Source: Euzebyella saccharophila | Lineage (GTDB): Bacteria > Bacteroidota > Bacteroidia > Flavobacteriales > Flavobacteriaceae | NCBI RefSeq assembly: GCF_014855495.1 | Contig: NZ_JACYFJ010000002.1 | Coordinates: 310,001-374,000 of the forward strand | Direction: 5' to 3' | DNA: 64,000 nt | Shown here: one piece after another, positions 62,401 to 64,000 of the stretch | Position numbering within the stretch: position 1 is the first letter of the stretch | Layout: the number at the start of each line of letters is the position of its first letter | Program-made: the position numbers and the translations under genes | The notes under the pieces: generated by a model | Seen by the model: only the letters and a program-made list of their open reading frames with translations | Database searches by the model: none | Told to the model about the DNA's origin: nothing

Positions 62401-62939
62401 GCATTTGCATTTTGGGTAGCCAAGGAATAATTTCCATCAAAATCTGTTGCCGTTCCGTTGGAGGTCCCTTTTTCAACAACGGAAACCCCCGGAAGAGGCA
62501 TTCCATTAGTATCCGTAACAACCCCTGAAATATCTTGTTGAACCTTAGCTTCAGTGTCTTTAATTATTGACGAAGGCAAACTTCTTGTTAGAATTATCTG
62601 TGTGTCCAAGATTTCAAACGTAATGGAAGTGTCCTGGAATAAATCGGTGAGTACCCCTTTTAATGGGGCCTTTACATAACTAACACTAACTTTTCTGTTA
62701 TAATTGACTTGGTTGTCATTGTAAAGAACTTTAAAGCTAGTAAGAGATTCAATTTCTTGAAATACCTTTTCCAAGGACACATTCTTTAGCTGTAGCGTAA
62801 TTTCCGTATCAGCCGAAGACGTGTTTCCCTGAGCCTGAAAAAAAATGATGGCGAAAAGGCAAATACTAAATTTCATTTTTAGCCGTAACTTCAATGGATA
62901 GGACATATTCTCCCTAATCCATATGATTGGGTTTTTCAT
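59445..62939 (-). CDS. SusC/RagA TonB-dependent transporter with STN domain (FecR-coupled)
   Basis: The 1,164-residue protein has a signal peptide, an STN domain (about 50-125, LQLKNVSLEKVFQEIESL...VLYNDNQVNYNRKVSV landmarks), a carboxypeptidase-D-like domain (GVVTDTNGMPLPGVSV), a TonB box near DEVVVTALGIKQETRKLG, a plug with NPLIVVNGVPIDNTSFG, and a barrel ending SIGLNLNCKF. The STN domain signals substrate to the FecR protein encoded 137 nt upstream, so uptake and expression are coupled. I use the ATG at 62939; the frame is open to 62993 but a -7 box lies between. Confidence 0.93.
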   Translation of the reverse strand: MKNPIIWIRENMSYPLKLRLKMKFSICLFAIIFFQAQGNTSSADTEITLQLKNVSLEKVFQEIESLTSFKVLYNDNQVNYNRKVSVSYVKAPLKGVLTDLFQDTSITFEILDTQIILTRSLPSSIIKDTEAKVQQDISGVVTDTNGMPLPGVSVVEKGTSNGTATDFDGNYSLATQNANAVLVFSSIGFATKEVSVNQSATINVQLVEDSEALDEVVVTALGIKQETRKLGYSVAKVDAEEVNVNRSSNFMNTLQGKVAGVNVSALGTGPGGSSKVRIRGQSSISGTNNPLIVVNGVPIDNTSFGTNIGSSGGSGEPGTSSGGVYSDGGDGFSSINPDDIESMTILKGATGAALYGSRAKDGVIMITTKTRGTGQGIGVNYTLSIANQTPLDFTDYQYEYGQGENGVRPTSANPTSGQWSFGERFQPGMTQILFDGVEVPYEPVYDRIKEFYRNGLDITNSIGLSGNSEKGGFNLSLSNLESKGITPNNEFKRINVGLGASYLLSKNLSFTTNINYSNEENTNPPNVGQQDNTIPVALFNMANSMPLDLLDQKKFDENGNEFVYSRFRNRTNPYFTLSEQFNNIERDRIFGNASLKYNFLPWLFGQVRVGQDYWSRDQEYNGYPTGQASRPPAPEGFVNGTYTQEVRRFRETNVDFLLSADKDFGDDFSLGVNFGGNKMRRQADVYQTNVTDFIIRDLYTVQNGRIKNPNYSFADRSTNSLYGALNLSFKDTYFLSATARNDWFSTLSSENRGILYPSVSASYVFSNALDNMEWLTFGKLRAAYAEVGSDTDVLPYSDALFYNINANLFANSNGQFQPVGAPNTNTLPNPNLRPMRVSETEFGLDLRMFNSRVNLDLSVYRKSTFDQIIPAQISNASGFLSTLINSGENRNQGVEALLTLVPIQNEDIRYDITLNASYNKTKVVSLLTDTPGESIVVGTHAFNGFLYQVVGEEIGQLAGFGYKFDEQGRQIFADDGRPLRSDDIVFFGSALPKWVGGITNSFRYKNFNASFLIDFKLGGKMISGTNFNATRHGLHKMTLEGREGGVIGDGVNQAGQPNTVATPAQTYWEVVRSQQLIEPIVYDSGYWKFRQLNLGYDLTDLVQDSTFFQGLTVSLFANNLFIIKKWVPNIDPDSFGYSSDNVSGLESTGVPTTRSIGLNLNCKF

Positions 62940-62948
62940 ATATTTGTT

Positions 62949-62956
62949 CAAATTTA
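62949..62956 (-). promoter_or_regulatory. Candidate -7 box before the STN-type susC gene
   Basis: Minus-strand TAAATTTG matches TAnnTTTG exactly, 9 nt before the chosen ATG. The operon may also be read by the ECF sigma factor expected beyond the right edge, whose promoters differ. Confidence 0.3.
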
Positions 62957-63076
62957 GATGGTTAACGATTGCGTATATCACTCTAAATCCCAATCGGGAA
63001 ATGTGCCAGCATTTTCCGATTTTTTTATGCTTAGAGTGTAGTTGTTCTCAAATGTTTTACATCATAGGCCTATAAT

Positions 63077-64000
63077 TTAGGGTTGGGTTATTTCTATTTT
63101 CCGCCCATCAATTGTAAATTTTAATGGGTAATTTTTATTGAATGCTTCAAATACTTGGTTAATGGTCTCCGTATCAAAACTGGCATTGAACTTTACTTGA
63201 TTAAGTTGTTCATAGCTATTAGTGATTTCTACATTATAAATTCGCTCCAGTTTTTTAAGTATATCTTCAAAGGGCATATGACTAAAAATTATTCGGCCAT
63301 TCATCCAATCCGTATACAACTCTGTATTCACCTCCTTGAATTCCATTGTTTTTATATTTCTCTCCCAAATGGCCATGTAACCAGGGTCTAATACAGGCGA
63401 TTCACCCGTAAACTTTTCACGTTCCTCAAAAAAACCAACGGATCCTTCCACTAGTACGGTACGCACCGTTTCATCCTCCGGGTAGGCAGTTAAATTAAAT
63501 TGAGTACCAAGTACACGTATATTTAGATGATTGGCAGTGATAACAAAAGGAGATTCATTTTTAGCGACATCAAAATATCCTTCACCGATCAAATGAATTT
63601 TTCTTTCATGATTATTTTGAAACTCTACCGGATATTTAATGGAACTGCCAGAATTAAGATGCACTTTAGTGCCATCTGACAAAACTAAGGCAAACTTTTT
63701 ACCATATGGAACTGTAAGGGTGTTATAAATAAGTTCCTCCGCGGTATTCCCTTTTTTATAAACTAATTGATTTCCCTGCTGAAGGCCTACCCTATCACCC
63801 TTTTGATTGAAAACGGAAGCCTCACTGGCCTCCGAAATGGACTTGACGGAACCATCTGATAAAGTAAGGGTTATTTCGCCCTCCAAGTTCTGTGGTTTGA
63901 TTTTAGTAGAATTGGCAAAATTGTGATTCCAATAGAAGTATCCTAACCCAAGACCCAGGAGGATAATAGCCGCATAATTTAAAAGCCTCTTGATAAACAA
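63077..64000 (-). CDS. FecR-family anti-sigma factor, partial (N-terminus off the right edge)
   Basis: The visible 308 codons (the first, TTG, is not a start) begin with basic FIKRLLN and a membrane segment (about 8-25), followed by the FecR domain (TLTVPYGKKFALVLSDGTKVHLNSGS landmarks VPYG and LSDGTKVHLNSGS, RKIHLIGEGYFDVAKN, FVITANHLNIRVLGTQFNL) and the DUF4974 domain (PFEDILKKLERIYNVEI, INQVFEAFNKNYPLKFTI). It sits in the inner membrane and holds an ECF sigma factor until the STN domain of the adjacent SusC signals. The cytoplasmic sigma-binding part and the sigma gene lie outside. Confidence 0.93.
   Translation of the reverse strand: MFIKRLLNYAAIILLGLGLGYFYWNHNFANSTKIKPQNLEGEITLTLSDGSVKSISEASEASVFNQKGDRVGLQQGNQLVYKKGNTAEELIYNTLTVPYGKKFALVLSDGTKVHLNSGSSIKYPVEFQNNHERKIHLIGEGYFDVAKNESPFVITANHLNIRVLGTQFNLTAYPEDETVRTVLVEGSVGFFEEREKFTGESPVLDPGYMAIWERNIKTMEFKEVNTELYTDWMNGRIIFSHMPFEDILKKLERIYNVEITNSYEQLNQVKFNASFDTETINQVFEAFNKNYPLKFTIDGRKIEITQP

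Noticed and set aside
62940-62993. A longer STN-type SusC starting at 62993
   Set aside because: The added residues are not signal-peptide-like and the frame would begin upstream of a -7 box.

Overview
The window reads as the chromosome of a polysaccharide-degrading marine-type flavobacterium (Bacteroidota, Flavobacteriaceae). The signs are three SusC/SusD outer-membrane uptake pairs, a one-protein hybrid two-component sensor with a reg_prop propeller, many lipoproteins with Bacteroidota-type signal peptides, TAnnTTTG-type -7 boxes instead of E. coli-type promoters, no Shine-Dalgarno signals, and low G+C. No rRNA, tRNA, CRISPR array, transposase or integrase was seen.

Left part (1-23.5 kb) is mostly housekeeping and small operons: a SorA/SorB-like sulfite dehydrogenase pair (cytochrome subunit cut by the left edge), folE, lolD with a CPBP protease and a TIGR02757 protein, a kinase-like membrane-anchored protein, small effector-binding and DUF1801 proteins, and an SDR with an AraC regulator. 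At 9.06-12.5 kb lies an accessory segment of six short, mostly membrane or exported proteins of unknown function. It is bounded by a duplicated 3' end of the araC gene (period exactly 3,443 bp), the pattern left when DNA integrates at the end of a gene and restores it. After it come a nitrilase-family amidase, a YdeI protein with a C-terminal CDGSH iron-sulfur motif, a FAS1 lipoprotein, a di-heme peroxidase, a PhoX-type phosphatase, an exported SGNH hydrolase/oxidoreductase pair and a RetSat/CrtI-like flavoprotein.

Central part (23.5-42 kb) is a polysaccharide utilisation locus on the minus strand: two SusC/SusD pairs in tandem, a DUF1735-like lipoprotein, a CBM-bearing surface lipoprotein and a GH5 endoglycanase. 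Upstream of it is the hybrid sensor/regulator gene, and between them paired direct repeats that look like an operator.

Right part (42-53.5 kb) is a sugar-acid catabolic cluster. One block is a non-phosphorylative 6-deoxyhexose (L-fucose or L-rhamnose) route: dehydrogenases, lactonase, FucP permease, mutarotase and a diketo-acid hydrolase. Another is a uronate route: KduD-like dehydrogenase, mannonate oxidoreductase, UxuA, KDG kinase and KDPG aldolase. Both end in pyruvate plus lactate or glyceraldehyde 3-phosphate.

Last part (53.6-64 kb) is one minus-strand operon: FecR anti-sigma factor (cut by the right edge), an STN-containing SusC, a SusD, a Tat-exported enolase-superfamily dehydratase, an exported RraA-like aldolase-fold protein, an exported NTF2-like protein and a BASS-family transporter. 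This suggests that an acidic sugar is partly broken down in the periplasm before uptake, and it is the most interesting functional hypothesis here.
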